Numbered from the stretch's first letter, positions 1 to 9,977 are shown. The stretch is 64,000 nt of DNA from Paenibacillus humicola (GCF_028826105.1 NZ_JAQGPL010000001.1:3684501-3748500); one strand, 5' to 3'. Translations and numbers: made by a program. Notes: generated by a model from the letters alone, not told the origin.

Positions 1-142
1 TACTTCTGGGCACCTTTGTTACCTGATGGCTGCACCTTGAATAACGTTATGGGTAATGGTCGCTTTAAAACAGAATTCGTTCGTATCCGCCGCTTTCGTC
101 CCCACTCGGGGACACGCTTAACCGCGCAAAAGACCGAACACG
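1..142. other. Left-edge sequence, no gene seen
   Basis: I find no convincing gene here. In related genomes murD or another dcw gene usually follows mraY on the minus strand, so this is probably the spacer before a gene lying off the window. The short ORFs that can be drawn here have no family features and run through the hairpin repeats next door. Confidence 0.4.
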
Positions 143-247
143 GCACCTGCGGTGCTTTTTTTCGCCTGGGGCGTTTTTGCACCTGCGGTGCCTTTTTCCG
201 CCTGCGGCGTTTTTTTGCACCAGCGGCGCCTCTTCCGCCCGAGGCGG
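143..247. repeat. Array of alternating mini-hairpins separated by T runs
   Basis: Six short palindromes lie head to tail. GCACCTGCGGTGC occurs at 143-155 and again at 179-191, with a related GCACCAGCGGCGCC at 217-230. Between them are CGCCTGGGGCG (163-173) and CCGCCTGCGGCG (198-209), and CCGCCCGAGGCGG (235-247) ends just before the mraY stop codon. Runs of five to seven T separate most of them, so the two alternating hairpins form a unit of about 36-38 bp. On the mraY transcript (minus strand) the T runs become A runs, so these are not classical terminators for that operon. Function unknown. Confidence 0.7.
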
Positions 248-249
248 AA

Positions 250-1206
250 TTAGCGGCCCAGGGCTATGCCCAGGGCGGCGAATAAGACGCCGGCAAGCCA
301 GAACACGGTGACAACGCGCCACTCGCTCCAGCCCGACAGCTCGAAATGATGATGGATCGGGCTCATTTTGAAGATGCGCTTGCCTCTCAGCTTGAACGAG
401 CCGACCTGCAGGATGACCGACAACATCTCCAAGACGAACACGCCGCCGATAATAATAAGCAAAAATTCCGTTTTCGTCAAAATGGCCACCGCCGCCATGC
501 CGCCGCCTATGCCGAGCGAGCCGGTATCGCCCATAAAAACTTTGGCGGGGTGGGCGTTAAAGACGAGAAACCCGAGCAGAGCGCCGATCATCGCTGCTGA
601 AAATACGGCCGATTCGTTCTCGCTCGCATGCATCGCGAGTATCGTGAACGCGCCGAACGCGACGGCGCCCGTTCCGCTCAGCAGGCCGTCGACGCCGTCC
701 GTAAAATTAACCGCGTTGGTCGTGGCGAACAGCATAATAATGACAAACGGATAATAAAACCAGCCGGCATGCCACACCGCATTCGTCCCCGGAATGCCGA
801 CGTCGGTGCTGTGGTGCATTTGATACAGCAGCACGCACACCAGAATGGAAAAAATAAATTGAAACACGAGCTTTTGCCGGGCCGTCAGGCCGAGCGAGCG
901 TTTGAAGACGATTTTGATGTAATCGTCCAGAAATCCGACCAGCCCGAAGCCGAGCGAAGACACGAGCAGCACCCAAAACTCGCTCGTCTTATCGGAAAAT
1001 TTCAGAAAAGCGAGCAGCGCGGCCAGCATGATAATGATGCCGCCCATCGTCGGCGTCCCTTTTTTCTTCAAGTGGCTCTGCGGGCCCTCGGTCCGGATCT
1101 GCTGGCCGAATTTCAGCCGGCGCAGCAGCGGGATGAACAAAGGTCCGAGCAAAATCGCAAGCAGGAAGGAAGCGCCGATTGACAGCAGAATGACCTTTAC
1201 GTCCAT
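250..1206 (-). CDS. mraY: Phospho-N-acetylmuramoyl-pentapeptide transferase MraY
   Basis: Integral membrane enzyme that moves phospho-MurNAc-pentapeptide from UDP to undecaprenyl phosphate, making lipid I at the inner face of the membrane. The 318-residue protein has about ten hydrophobic segments and the family motifs FTDGVDGL and GDTGSLGIGG, which carry the catalytic and magnesium-binding aspartates. I chose ATG at 1206 because AGAGGTG lies just upstream; a GTG two codons earlier is too close to it. It follows murF by 12 bp and is the last dcw gene in the window. Confidence 0.97.
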   Translation of the reverse strand: MDVKVILLSIGASFLLAILLGPLFIPLLRRLKFGQQIRTEGPQSHLKKKGTPTMGGIIIMLAALLAFLKFSDKTSEFWVLLVSSLGFGLVGFLDDYIKIVFKRSLGLTARQKLVFQFIFSILVCVLLYQMHHSTDVGIPGTNAVWHAGWFYYPFVIIMLFATTNAVNFTDGVDGLLSGTGAVAFGAFTILAMHASENESAVFSAAMIGALLGFLVFNAHPAKVFMGDTGSLGIGGGMAAVAILTKTEFLLIIIGGVFVLEMLSVILQVGSFKLRGKRIFKMSPIHHHFELSGWSEWRVVTVFWLAGVLFAALGIALGR

Positions 1207-1218
1207 GACCACACCTCT

Positions 1219-2703
1219 TTATTCGCGCATGAGCGCATGCACGATTTCTTCCATCTGCATGCCGCGCGATCCTTTCACCAGCACGAGATCGTCCGGCGCG
1301 AGCCTCGCCCGCAGAAACTCCGCGAGCGCGGTTTTGTCGTCGAAGGCGAGCACGGCCGGTTCTTCGCCAGGAGCCGCGGAGCCGGTTCCCGCCGCCGGCA
1401 GGCCGAACCGCTTCGCGGCTCCCGCTGCCGTATGAGCCGACAGCGGCCCATACGTCAGCACCGCGTCGGCTTTGTCCGGACCGGCATATTCGCCGACTTC
1501 CCGGTGCAGATCCTCTTCCTTCGGCCCGAGCTCCAGCATATCTCCCAAGACGAGCCACTTCCGCCGGTACCCGGTCAGCTGCGCGACGAGGTCGATCGCC
1601 GCGCGGACGGCCGTCGGATTGGCATTGTAAGCGTCGTTCAGCAGCATGGCTCCCCCGGCCGCGCGCATCGGCTCGATGCGCATGCCCGTCAGCTTCAAGC
1701 CCTGAAAGCCGCGGCGGATTTGCTCCGCCGTCAAGCCGAACCGCACGGCCGCCGCAACGGCGGCGACCGCGTTCGATACGTTGTGTTTGCCGGGCACGGG
1801 GACGGATAAGCCGGAGATGACGCCGGCGCCGGCCTCTTCCCCGGCGTTCAGAGCCGCAGCCGCAGCGCGTCCGGAAGGTGTAACGCCGAACGCCGAGCTT
1901 TCGGCGCCGATCTCGATCGCGGATGCCGTCCAATCGTTGCCGGCGCCGAGGCCGAACGTTTGGACCACGGCTCCTTCAGGCAGCGACAGCGAAGCAATGC
2001 CGCTTCGCAGCAGCGGCTCGTCGCCGTTGATCAGCAGCAGGCCGCCCGGCCGCAAGCCGGCCGCAATTTCGAGCTTCGCTTTGGCAATCCCTTCCCGCGA
2101 ACCGAGCTGCTGCAAATGAGCTTCGCCGATATTCGTAATGACGGCGATGTCCGGCTGCGCGATGCGGGTCAGCAGCTCGATTTCACCGAAGCCGCTCATC
2201 CCCATTTCGAGCACGGCGGCTTCAACCGTCTCGTCCAGCTCCAACACCGTTATCGGCAGTCCGATGTGATTGTTCAGATTGCCTTCCGTTTTATGCACGC
2301 GAAGGGCGCCGGACAGCGCCGACGCCACCATATCTTTCGTCGTCGTTTTGCCGTTGCTCCCGGTAATGCCGACCACCTTAAGGCCCAGCTCTCTCCGGTA
2401 AGAGGCGGCGAGCCGCTGCAGCGCGGCCAGCGTGTCCGGGACGAAGACGGCCGGCTTCCCCGCCAGCTCGCCAGGGAGCTCCCGGTCCGTCTGCCAAAGC
2501 AGCGCGGCAGCGCCTTTCGCCAGCGCGTCCGCGGCAAAATCGTGCCCGTCGAACCGCTCTCCCGCAAGCGGGACATAAAGCTGGCCGGGTTTTATATGCC
2601 GCGTATCTTTCGATATCCCGGCAACGGTTAATGCGGCATGGCCGCTGTCGTTTAACGTTCCGCCGCACATGGCGGCAATGGCGCCAAGCGTTCTTTTGAT
2701 CAC
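1219..2703 (-). CDS. murF: UDP-MurNAc-tripeptide:D-Ala-D-Ala ligase MurF
   Basis: Cytoplasmic ATP-dependent ligase that adds D-Ala-D-Ala to the peptidoglycan precursor, completing the pentapeptide. The 494 residues show the Mur ligase P-loop (GITGSNGKTTTKD, near residue 115) after an N-terminal substrate domain, then the central domain (LNNHIGLP, MGMSGFGEIE) and a C-terminal domain (LNDAYNANP, VKGSRGMQME). The start is GTG. It overlaps the murE stop as GTGA (4 bp) and is preceded by AAGGAG inside the end of murE, suggesting translational coupling. Confidence 0.97.
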   Translation of the reverse strand: MIKRTLGAIAAMCGGTLNDSGHAALTVAGISKDTRHIKPGQLYVPLAGERFDGHDFAADALAKGAAALLWQTDRELPGELAGKPAVFVPDTLAALQRLAASYRRELGLKVVGITGSNGKTTTKDMVASALSGALRVHKTEGNLNNHIGLPITVLELDETVEAAVLEMGMSGFGEIELLTRIAQPDIAVITNIGEAHLQQLGSREGIAKAKLEIAAGLRPGGLLLINGDEPLLRSGIASLSLPEGAVVQTFGLGAGNDWTASAIEIGAESSAFGVTPSGRAAAAALNAGEEAGAGVISGLSVPVPGKHNVSNAVAAVAAAVRFGLTAEQIRRGFQGLKLTGMRIEPMRAAGGAMLLNDAYNANPTAVRAAIDLVAQLTGYRRKWLVLGDMLELGPKEEDLHREVGEYAGPDKADAVLTYGPLSAHTAAGAAKRFGLPAAGTGSAAPGEEPAVLAFDDKTALAEFLRARLAPDDLVLVKGSRGMQMEEIVHALMRE

Positions 2704-4184
2704 GTCGACAAACTCCTTATCGCGGCTTTGGCTACCTCGCGGTCGTCGAAGTCGTGCGTTACGCCGCCGATCAATTGATAGGTTTCATGCCCTTTGCCCG
2801 CTATCAATACTACATCGTCGGGGCCGGCCATTTCAACCGCTTTTTGAATGGCCTCGCGGCGGTCGACAAGCAGCTCGTACCGCTCCTCGGGCACGCTGTC
2901 CGCCTTCAGCCCGGCTTCGATATCCAGCAAAATCTTCCCCGGATCCTCCGTCCGCGGATTGTCCGATGTGACGATGATCCGGTCCGCGTAGCGGGCGGCG
3001 ATTTGACCCATGATCGGACGCTTCGTCCGGTCACGGTCGCCGCCGCAGCCGAACACGCATATGACCCGGCCCGCGGCAAATTCCTTCACCGCGCGCAGCA
3101 CGTTTTCGAGCCCGTCCGGCGTATGGGCATAATCGACGATGACGGCGAACGGCTGTCCGGCATCGACCGATTCCACTCTGCCCGGTACGCCGGGAACCGC
3201 TTCAAGGCTGCGCTTCGCGCTCTCCAGCGGGATTCCTTCGATAAGCGCGGCGCATAGAGCGGCAAGCGCATTGTAAACGTTGAACTTCCCGGCCATGCGC
3301 AGCGTAATGTCCGCGGAGCCCCGAAACGAATCGAGCCGGAACGAGGTTCCGCGCGCCGTGATGCGAATATTAGACGCCCTGACGTCCGCCGGAGCGTCCA
3401 CGCCGTAAGTGATGATTTCCGCCGCGGTCAGCTGCGCCATCCGTTCCGATGCGGGATCGTCGGCGTTCATCACCGCATACGACCGTTCCTCCGCCGTCTC
3501 GGCATACTCGTTGCCCAGCCGCGAGAAAAGGAGCCCTTTGGCGTCCGCGTAACGCTCCATCGTCCCGTGGTAATCGAGATGGTCCTGGGTGAGGTTGGTG
3601 AAAATGGCCGACCGGTACCGGCAGCCCTTCGCCCGGCCCTGCTCCAGCGCATGGGAGGAAACTTCCATTGCGCAGTATTCCGTGCCGGCATCCGCCATCG
3701 CCGCCAGACTCCGCTGCAGCTCGAGCGCCTCCGGCGTCGTGCCCGACATCGGGAACGAGCGTCCGCCGTACCGCATTTCGACCGTTCCGATCACGCCGGC
3801 CGCCTTGCCGGCATCGGCCAGAATGCGTTCGATCAGATAGGTGGTCGTCGTTTTGCCGTTCGTGCCCGTCACGCCGATCAGCTTCATCTTCCGGCTCGGA
3901 TGGCCGAAGAAATGATCGGACAGCACCGCCATCGCCAGCCGGCTGCTCTTTACGATCAGCTGCGGAGCGTCCACCGGCAGCGGACGCTCCGCCACGAAAG
4001 CCGCCGCGCCGCGCTGCGCCGCCTGCGGTGCGAAATCATGCCCGTCCTGCGTATACCCGGGCAGGCAGATAAACAAATCGCCCGGCTCCACCCTGCGCGA
4101 ATCGGTCTGAATGCCGGCGATTTCCGCATCGCCGCCTTCCAGCCTTGCGGTAATGAGAAGCGATGCCAATTGGGTGAGTCGCAT
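2700..4184 (-). CDS. murE: UDP-MurNAc-tripeptide synthetase MurE (meso-DAP adding)
   Basis: Adds the third residue of the stem peptide to UDP-MurNAc-L-Ala-D-Glu in the cytoplasm. The protein is 494 residues with P-loop GVTGTNGKTTTTYL and the diagnostic DNPR motif (within TSDNPRTEDPGKI). In the family this motif marks enzymes using meso-diaminopimelate, so the cell wall is probably the A1gamma type usual in Bacillus and Paenibacillus. ATG at 4184 is preceded by AGGGAGGA. It follows spoVD and overlaps murF by 4 bp. Confidence 0.97.
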   Translation of the reverse strand: MRLTQLASLLITARLEGGDAEIAGIQTDSRRVEPGDLFICLPGYTQDGHDFAPQAAQRGAAAFVAERPLPVDAPQLIVKSSRLAMAVLSDHFFGHPSRKMKLIGVTGTNGKTTTTYLIERILADAGKAAGVIGTVEMRYGGRSFPMSGTTPEALELQRSLAAMADAGTEYCAMEVSSHALEQGRAKGCRYRSAIFTNLTQDHLDYHGTMERYADAKGLLFSRLGNEYAETAEERSYAVMNADDPASERMAQLTAAEIITYGVDAPADVRASNIRITARGTSFRLDSFRGSADITLRMAGKFNVYNALAALCAALIEGIPLESAKRSLEAVPGVPGRVESVDAGQPFAVIVDYAHTPDGLENVLRAVKEFAAGRVICVFGCGGDRDRTKRPIMGQIAARYADRIIVTSDNPRTEDPGKILLDIEAGLKADSVPEERYELLVDRREAIQKAVEMAGPDDVVLIAGKGHETYQLIGGVTHDFDDREVAKAAIRSLST

Positions 4185-4238
4185 GCCAAAGTCCTCCCTC
4201 AGTGTCTATCGCGTAAACGCTGCTATTATTCAGTATCG

Positions 4239-6182
4239 TCAATTCGAAGAGTCTTCATCAGGGTCCTTGGCCAAATAGATGCGGACCGTCGAGCCCTGCT
4301 CCACCCGGGTGCCGGCTGCCGGCGCCTGACGGATGACCGTGTCGCCGCTCCCCGCCGAGGACAGATTAAGCGTCATGTTCATATCTTCATAAATATCCGA
4401 AACCGTCTTGCCGACCAGGTTCGGAACGGTGACGATTTTCGGCGCGAGATCGCCGTATTTATACTGCCGCTCGATCTGGTTTTGGCGCGGCTGCACGCCC
4501 ATATACGGAAGCGCGTCCGCCAAAATGTTGTGCACGATCGGCGCCGCGACAACGCCGCCGAACTGGATGCCCTGCGGATTGTCGACGGCCACGTAGACGA
4601 CGATTTTCGGATCATCCGCCGGCGCGAAGCCTATGAACGAGACGATATGCTCGTTCGGCGAATAGCGGCCGTTGATCACCTTCTGCGCCGTCCCCGTCTT
4701 ACCGCCGACGCGGTAGCCGTCGAGGAAGGCGTTTTTCCCTGTCCCTTTCGCCACCACGCTCTCCAGCGCATCGCGCACCTTTTTGCTCGTTTCGGGCGTA
4801 ATAACCTGCCGCTCCGCATCCGGCTGGACCGTTTCGACCGTTTCGCCGGTTTCGGGGTTAATAAACGCCTTGGCGACGTGAGGCTTATACAGCGTTCCGC
4901 CGTTAATCGCCGCCGAAACGGCCGTTATTTGCTGGATCGGCGTTACCGAAACGCCCTGGCCGAAGGCGGTTGTGGCAAGCTCCACCGGCCCGACCTGGTT
5001 CATTTTGAACAAAATGCCGGTCGATTCGCCGCCGATATCGATGCCCGTCTTCCGGCCGAACCCGAACGCTTTAATATAATCGAACAGCTTCTCTTTGCCG
5101 AGCCGGTTGCCGAGCGCCACGAATCCGGGGTTGCACGAATTTTGCACCACTTCGAGGAAGGTTTGGCTGCCGTGGCCGCCCTTCTTCCAGCAGCGAAGCC
5201 GCGCGCCGCCGATCTCGACCGCACCGGGGTCGAAAAACGTATCGTGCTGCAGATCGACCTTGCCTTCGTTGAGAGCGGCGGACAGCGTAATGATTTTAAA
5301 CGTGGAACCGGGCTCGTACGTCATCCAAATCGGCAGATTGCGGTTGTACACCGTCGGATCGGCATCCCGGTATTTGTCCGGCTCGAAGGTCGGCCGGCTG
5401 GCCATGCCGAGAATTTCGCCGTTGTTCGGGTCCATTGCGATGGCGATCATATCGTCCGCCTGGAACTTGACCATTGCCTGATCCAGCTCGCGTTCCATGA
5501 TCGACTGGATCTGCTTGTCGATCGTCAGCTCCATATCGAGCCCGTCGTGCGGCTGCGAATACGAGTCGGTCGAGCCCGGCATCACCTTGCCTTTGGCATC
5601 GGACAGAAACGAAACGTTGCCGTTGATCCCTTTCAGCTGGCTGTCGTATTTCTGTTCGACTCCGGTGAGCCCGCCGTCCAGGCCGACGATGCCGAGCACG
5701 TTCGACGCGAGCTGGCCGAACGGATAATATCGCTTGTTGTCCTCCGCGACGACGATGCCGGGCAGCGCCAGATCCTTGACCTGCTGCGCCTTCTCGGGCG
5801 TTATTTTCCGGCCGCCGGGATTGATGTTGACGATCATCGACTTTTTCGTCACGAGGGCGTGCACCTGCTCCTCGGTCATGCCGAGCAGCGGAGCCAGCTT
5901 CGCGGCCGTGTCGTCCGCGTTCTTCACCTGGGCAGGAATCGCCATCACGGTCGGTGAGCTTATATTATACGCAAGTCGCACGCCGTTTCGGTCCCAGATC
6001 TCTCCCCGCTTCGCCGCGAACGGGATTTCCCGGCGCCAGGAGTCCTCCGCCTTCGCCGCAAGCTGCTCCCCGTTCCAGAGCTGCACGTAGCCGAGCCGTC
6101 CGGCCAGCAGCGAGAACGCCACAACGGAAACGGCAAGCGCGGCGAACAGCCGCCGTCTCACCGTCACATTCGATACTTTCAC
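4239..6182 (-). CDS. spoVD: Sporulation-specific penicillin-binding protein SpoVD
   Basis: Class B transpeptidase used in spore cortex peptidoglycan synthesis. An N-terminal membrane anchor (RRRLFAALAVSVVAFSLL) is followed by a PBP dimerisation domain, a transpeptidase domain with the nucleophile motif STFK (in YEPGSTFKII) and KTG (GGKTGTAQK), and one C-terminal PASTA domain (TVPNLVGKTVSDIYED onwards). The likely start is GTG at 6182, about eight bases after GGAAGGGGG, giving 647 residues. The upstream ATG at 6227 has no good ribosome-binding site. SpoVD is distinguished from PBP2B by its position after pbpB and its single PASTA repeat. Confidence 0.93.
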   Translation of the reverse strand: MKVSNVTVRRRLFAALAVSVVAFSLLAGRLGYVQLWNGEQLAAKAEDSWRREIPFAAKRGEIWDRNGVRLAYNISSPTVMAIPAQVKNADDTAAKLAPLLGMTEEQVHALVTKKSMIVNINPGGRKITPEKAQQVKDLALPGIVVAEDNKRYYPFGQLASNVLGIVGLDGGLTGVEQKYDSQLKGINGNVSFLSDAKGKVMPGSTDSYSQPHDGLDMELTIDKQIQSIMERELDQAMVKFQADDMIAIAMDPNNGEILGMASRPTFEPDKYRDADPTVYNRNLPIWMTYEPGSTFKIITLSAALNEGKVDLQHDTFFDPGAVEIGGARLRCWKKGGHGSQTFLEVVQNSCNPGFVALGNRLGKEKLFDYIKAFGFGRKTGIDIGGESTGILFKMNQVGPVELATTAFGQGVSVTPIQQITAVSAAINGGTLYKPHVAKAFINPETGETVETVQPDAERQVITPETSKKVRDALESVVAKGTGKNAFLDGYRVGGKTGTAQKVINGRYSPNEHIVSFIGFAPADDPKIVVYVAVDNPQGIQFGGVVAAPIVHNILADALPYMGVQPRQNQIERQYKYGDLAPKIVTVPNLVGKTVSDIYEDMNMTLNLSSAGSGDTVIRQAPAAGTRVEQGSTVRIYLAKDPDEDSSN

Positions 6183-6291
6183 GCCTAAAGCCCCCTTCCG
6201 AATGCGAGAGTGGACGGAAAGCGGCATGGACCTCGTCCATCCGCTTCCTAATCCAAGCCTATTCGGTTCGCAAGAGGGTTAGAACAAGCCG

Positions 6292-8529
6292 TCAATGCGG
6301 CGCTTTATTCTCCTGCTTTTCGCCTTCGGCGGCGTTTGTGATGGCTTCCCCGGCGTCCGGCTGGCCGGCGCCGTCAGCGGGCGGCGGCAGCTCGTCCGGC
6401 GGCTCGAGCGTCAGCTTCAGCACGGGCTGCCCGTTTAACTTCGCATTCGTCTGCGCGGTAACGAAGCCTTCACCCTCCGTTACGGCGCGAATTTGCAGCA
6501 GGGAGCAAATTTCCAGCGCGTCGCGGAGCGAAAGCCCGCTCATGTTCGGAACCGGCAGCTTGCTCCGGTCCTGGGTCAGCAAATAAATTTTTTGATCTTT
6601 GCCGACGGCCGTGCCGGCCTTCGGAATTTGCTGCAGCACCGTCGAGCCGGTGCCGACCGGTTCGCCTTGCAGCGACTTGCCTTCCAGCGCCTTCGTTGCC
6701 TGCGTCACGCTTTGCCCGGTCAAATCCGGCACCGAAACCGTCGTTTCCTTCTGCTCGGCTTCATCGGCCGCCGTTTCGGTCGGGGCTACGCCCATATGGC
6801 GAAGGCTCTGCAGCACGATGCTGCGGAAAACCGGCCCTGCGACGGTGCCGCCGCCGGCAAGCGGGTTGTTCGGCGAGTCGACGACGACATAGACGACGAT
6901 TTTCGGGTTGCCGACCGGCGCAAAGCCGATGAATGAGACAACAAATTGATCCGTCGAATAATGACCGTTCACAACCTTCTGAGCCGTACCCGTTTTTCCT
7001 GCGACACGGTAGCCTTCGATATAAGCGTTTCTGCCGGTGCCGATTTTTTGGTCGGACACGACCTGCTCCAAATAGTCGCCGACCTGCTTGGATACCTGCG
7101 GCGAAATGACCTGACGAACGACCTTCGGCTGCGTGACCTCGACTTTCTTCGTTACCGGATCTTCGATCTGTTTGATCAGATGCGGCTGCATCAGCTTGCC
7201 GCCGTTGGCGACGGCGCCGACCGCGGCGATTTGCTGGATCGGCGTCACCGCAATTCTGCCTTGGCCGAATGACGCTGCCGCCACATCAGTAGGAATTTTC
7301 GGATTAATTTCTTCAATACCGGCGCTCTCCCCAGGCAGTTCGATGCCCGTCGGCTGGCCGAAGCCGAATTTCTTAATGTAGTTAATTAAACGGTCGGCGC
7401 CGAGTTTCTCGTAGCCCAGCTTGACGAACGCGACGTTACTGGACCGCTTGAGCCCTTCGAGGTAGGTGATCGTGCCCCAGCCTTCGCGGTTGATATCCCG
7501 GATCCGCTTGCCCGGAACGTCGATGTAGCCCGACTTGTACGTATCGTTCGGATTGAACAGCCCTTCCTGTACGGCTCCGGAGAGCGTTACGATTTTGAAT
7601 GTCGAGCCGGGCTCGTACAGCGCTTTGATCGCCGAGTTGTAGAAATCCCCGGGCTTCGCCGTCCAATATTGGTTCGGGTTGAAATCCGGCAGGTTCGCCA
7701 TGCCGAGAATGTCGCCGGTCTGCGGATCGGCGGCGATCGCCGTGATGCTTTTCGGCTTATATTCGTCCCATGCCTGCTTGATCGCATCCTCGACGTAATG
7801 CTGAATGTCGGTGTCAATCGTCAGCGTCACATCATCCCCGTCATGGGAAGGATTAAATTTCACCGGGCCGTTATCCAAAATGACGCCGTTGCCGTCCTTC
7901 TCGTAGACAATTTCGCCTGCCTTGCCTCTCAGCTTGTCGTCCAGCGATTTCTCCAGCCCCATCACCGCGTTGCCGTCCTTGTCCAGGTAGCCCAGCAGGT
8001 GGGAAGCCATGTCGTTCTTCGGATAAAACCGCTTCTTTTCGGTCATCAAATAGATGCCGACGTCCTTATCGTTCGTCTGTTTCTTCAAATCGGCTACCGC
8101 CTGCTCCACTTTGTCGGCAAGCGGTTTATCGATCTTCCAGCCTTCGGGACGGATCTCCCGGTTCTGTAAGTAGGTACCATCTTTCTTCTTCGCCGTCACG
8201 AGGTCGCGCAGCTCGTTCTCGGGCTTGTTGAGGACGGCGTGCAGCTTGCTGACGACCGCGTCCTCCAAATTGAGCTTATGAATGAGATCGGGATTAACGG
8301 AAACGGTATACGCGTCTACATCCATGGCAAGCACGTTGCCGTTGCGGTCGGTGATCGTCCCTCTGACCGGCTCGAGCTTCTCGGATCTCGACCATACCTC
8401 GCGCGCCTGCGCGGACCAGAAGTCCGCCTTAACCACCTGCACCCAATAGATGCGGCCTACAAGAGCAACAAAAAGGAGGGTGATAAGCCCTCCGACCAGC
8501 AGCGTCCGTAATTGGATTCGTTTTGTCAT
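6292..8529 (-). CDS. pbpB: Septal penicillin-binding protein 2B (FtsI-type)
   Basis: Class B PBP that crosslinks septal peptidoglycan in the divisome, working with FtsW, FtsL and DivIB. The 745 residues include one N-terminal membrane segment (LLVGGLITLLFVALVG), a dimerisation domain, a transpeptidase core with STFK (YEPGSTFKIV) and KTG (AGKTGTAQK), and two C-terminal PASTA repeats (VSVPDLTGQSV and LPVPNMSGLSL). A short charged tail rich in Pro, Gly and Glu follows. Start ATG 8529 has an AGGTGA site. It lies 12 bp after ftsL. Confidence 0.95.
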   Translation of the reverse strand: MTKRIQLRTLLVGGLITLLFVALVGRIYWVQVVKADFWSAQAREVWSRSEKLEPVRGTITDRNGNVLAMDVDAYTVSVNPDLIHKLNLEDAVVSKLHAVLNKPENELRDLVTAKKKDGTYLQNREIRPEGWKIDKPLADKVEQAVADLKKQTNDKDVGIYLMTEKKRFYPKNDMASHLLGYLDKDGNAVMGLEKSLDDKLRGKAGEIVYEKDGNGVILDNGPVKFNPSHDGDDVTLTIDTDIQHYVEDAIKQAWDEYKPKSITAIAADPQTGDILGMANLPDFNPNQYWTAKPGDFYNSAIKALYEPGSTFKIVTLSGAVQEGLFNPNDTYKSGYIDVPGKRIRDINREGWGTITYLEGLKRSSNVAFVKLGYEKLGADRLINYIKKFGFGQPTGIELPGESAGIEEINPKIPTDVAAASFGQGRIAVTPIQQIAAVGAVANGGKLMQPHLIKQIEDPVTKKVEVTQPKVVRQVISPQVSKQVGDYLEQVVSDQKIGTGRNAYIEGYRVAGKTGTAQKVVNGHYSTDQFVVSFIGFAPVGNPKIVVYVVVDSPNNPLAGGGTVAGPVFRSIVLQSLRHMGVAPTETAADEAEQKETTVSVPDLTGQSVTQATKALEGKSLQGEPVGTGSTVLQQIPKAGTAVGKDQKIYLLTQDRSKLPVPNMSGLSLRDALEICSLLQIRAVTEGEGFVTAQTNAKLNGQPVLKLTLEPPDELPPPADGAGQPDAGEAITNAAEGEKQENKAPH

Positions 8530-8541
8530 GAGCGGTTCACC

Positions 8542-8943
8542 TTACCTGTTCATCGCCGTTGCCGTCTCGCCGTCGTCCGTCTTCACCTTAATGCTGCTGT
8601 CCAGATCGGCGGACATGCCTTCCTGCGTGGCGATATCCTGAATCCGCTCCGGGTTGTTCAGCGCCTGCACCTGCTGCTGCAGATCCTTGATCTGCCCCTG
8701 CAGCGTCTGATATTTCGTGTTCAATTGGACAACTTTTAAATTGGTCTGGTAAACCTGCGCGGAACGCGAAATAATGACGAACAGCACGACGACAAATACG
8801 ACGATGGTGAACAAAAACAGCAGCTTCTCCTGCACGGGCAGCGACTTCCTGCGCACGACGGTTTTCTTCGTTTCCTTGTACGCGTTTTTCTGCCCCGGCT
8901 TGCGCTTCGGCTGCAGCGCCAAGTTGCCGTTCACATAGGCCAT
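8542..8943 (-). CDS. ftsL: Cell division protein FtsL
   Basis: Small bitopic divisome protein (133 residues). It has a basic cytoplasmic N-terminus, one membrane segment at about residues 42-60 (LLFLFTIVVFVVVLFVII) and an extracytoplasmic leucine-zipper-like coiled coil (about 68-100). It is recognised by this architecture and its place between rsmH and pbpB rather than by sequence motifs, as usual for FtsL. The start has an excellent GGAGGT site. Confidence 0.9.
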   Translation of the reverse strand: MAYVNGNLALQPKRKPGQKNAYKETKKTVVRRKSLPVQEKLLFLFTIVVFVVVLFVIISRSAQVYQTNLKVVQLNTKYQTLQGQIKDLQQQVQALNNPERIQDIATQEGMSADLDSSIKVKTDDGETATAMNR

Positions 8944-8975
8944 GTAAGGTGATACCTCCTAGTTTCTAAAATCAA

Positions 8976-9941
8976 TTATTCGTTCCGCGTCTGCGCCGGA
9001 CGGTCCGAATCCAGCTTTTCGGCAATCCGAAGCTTCGCCGAACGGGCGCGCGGATTGCGTTCGAGCTCCTCTTGTCCCGGGACGATCGGCTTGCGGGTAA
9101 TCAGCTTCAGCACGCCCTTTCCTCCGCAGACGCACATCGGAAAATCGGGCGGACAGGTGCATTTTTCAACAAATTTCGCGAAAAGGTGCTTGCAAATCCG
9201 GTCTTCGAGTGAATGAAACGTGATGACGGCCGCTCTGCCGCCGGGCTTCAGCACGCGTACGGTCTGCTCGAGCGCCGATTCCTCGGCTCCAAGCTCGTCG
9301 TTGACGGCGATGCGCAGCGCCTGAAACGTGCGCTTCGCCGGGTGCGGGCCCGTCCGTCTCGCGGCGGCCGGAATGGCCGATTTGATCAGCTCGGCCAGCT
9401 CGCCCGTCGTGACGATTTCCCGCTGCTCGCGCGCCTGCGCGATTTTGCGGGCGATCGCCTTCGCGAACCGCTCCTCGCCGTAGCTGTCGATGATGCGGGC
9501 GATGTCCCGCTCCTCCCACGTGTTGACGATATCGCCGGCGGTCAGAAGCCCCGTCTGATCCATCCGCATGTCGAGCGGAGCGTCGTGATTGTAGCTGAAG
9601 CCGCGCTCCGCTTCATCGAGCTGCGGGCTCGACACCCCGAGATCGAACAGGACGCCGTCCGCGCCGTTCACGCCGAGCGCCGAAAGTTCCTGCTCCAGAT
9701 GGCGAAAATTGCTTTTGACCAGCGTAACGCGGTCCAGGTACGACGCGAGCCGGACACGGGCATGCTCGAGCGCCCGGTCGTCCTGGTCGAAAGCAATCAG
9801 ACGGCCGGACGGCCCGAGGCGCGACGCGATCAGCTCGCTGTGCCCGGCGCCGCCGAGCGTGCAGTCGACGTAAATCCCGTCCGGCTTCACCGCCAGCCCG
9901 TCAACCGCTTCTTCCCTGAGCACCGTAATATGATCGAACAT
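8976..9941 (-). CDS. rsmH: 16S rRNA (cytosine(1402)-N4)-methyltransferase RsmH
   Basis: SAM-dependent methyltransferase for C1402 in the 16S rRNA decoding centre (formerly MraW). The N-terminus matches the family ([16 protein letters not shown]), followed by the SAM site [12 protein letters not shown], then [15 protein letters not shown] and the C-terminal [14 protein letters not shown] 9941 is preceded by AGGGAGGG seven bases upstream, giving 321 residues; an ATG eight codons earlier is less likely. It lies 36 bp after mraZ in the dcw operon. Confidence 0.96.
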   Translation of the reverse strand: MFDHITVLREEAVDGLAVKPDGIYVDCTLGGAGHSELIASRLGPSGRLIAFDQDDRALEHARVRLASYLDRVTLVKSNFRHLEQELSALGVNGADGVLFDLGVSSPQLDEAERGFSYNHDAPLDMRMDQTGLLTAGDIVNTWEERDIARIIDSYGEERFAKAIARKIAQAREQREIVTTGELAELIKSAIPAAARRTGPHPAKRTFQALRIAVNDELGAEESALEQTVRVLKPGGRAAVITFHSLEDRICKHLFAKFVEKCTCPPDFPMCVCGGKGVLKLITRKPIVPGQEELERNPRARSAKLRIAEKLDSDRPAQTRNE

Positions 9942-9977
9942 GCTGTAACCCTCCCTGGCGCGCAAGGTATTCCGGAA

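Noticed and set aside
3567..5957. Very long plus-strand ORF (about 796 codons) opposite murE and spoVD
   Set aside because: It is antisense to two well-supported genes, has arginine/histidine-rich shadow composition and no ribosome-binding site; it is a GC-rich frame artefact.
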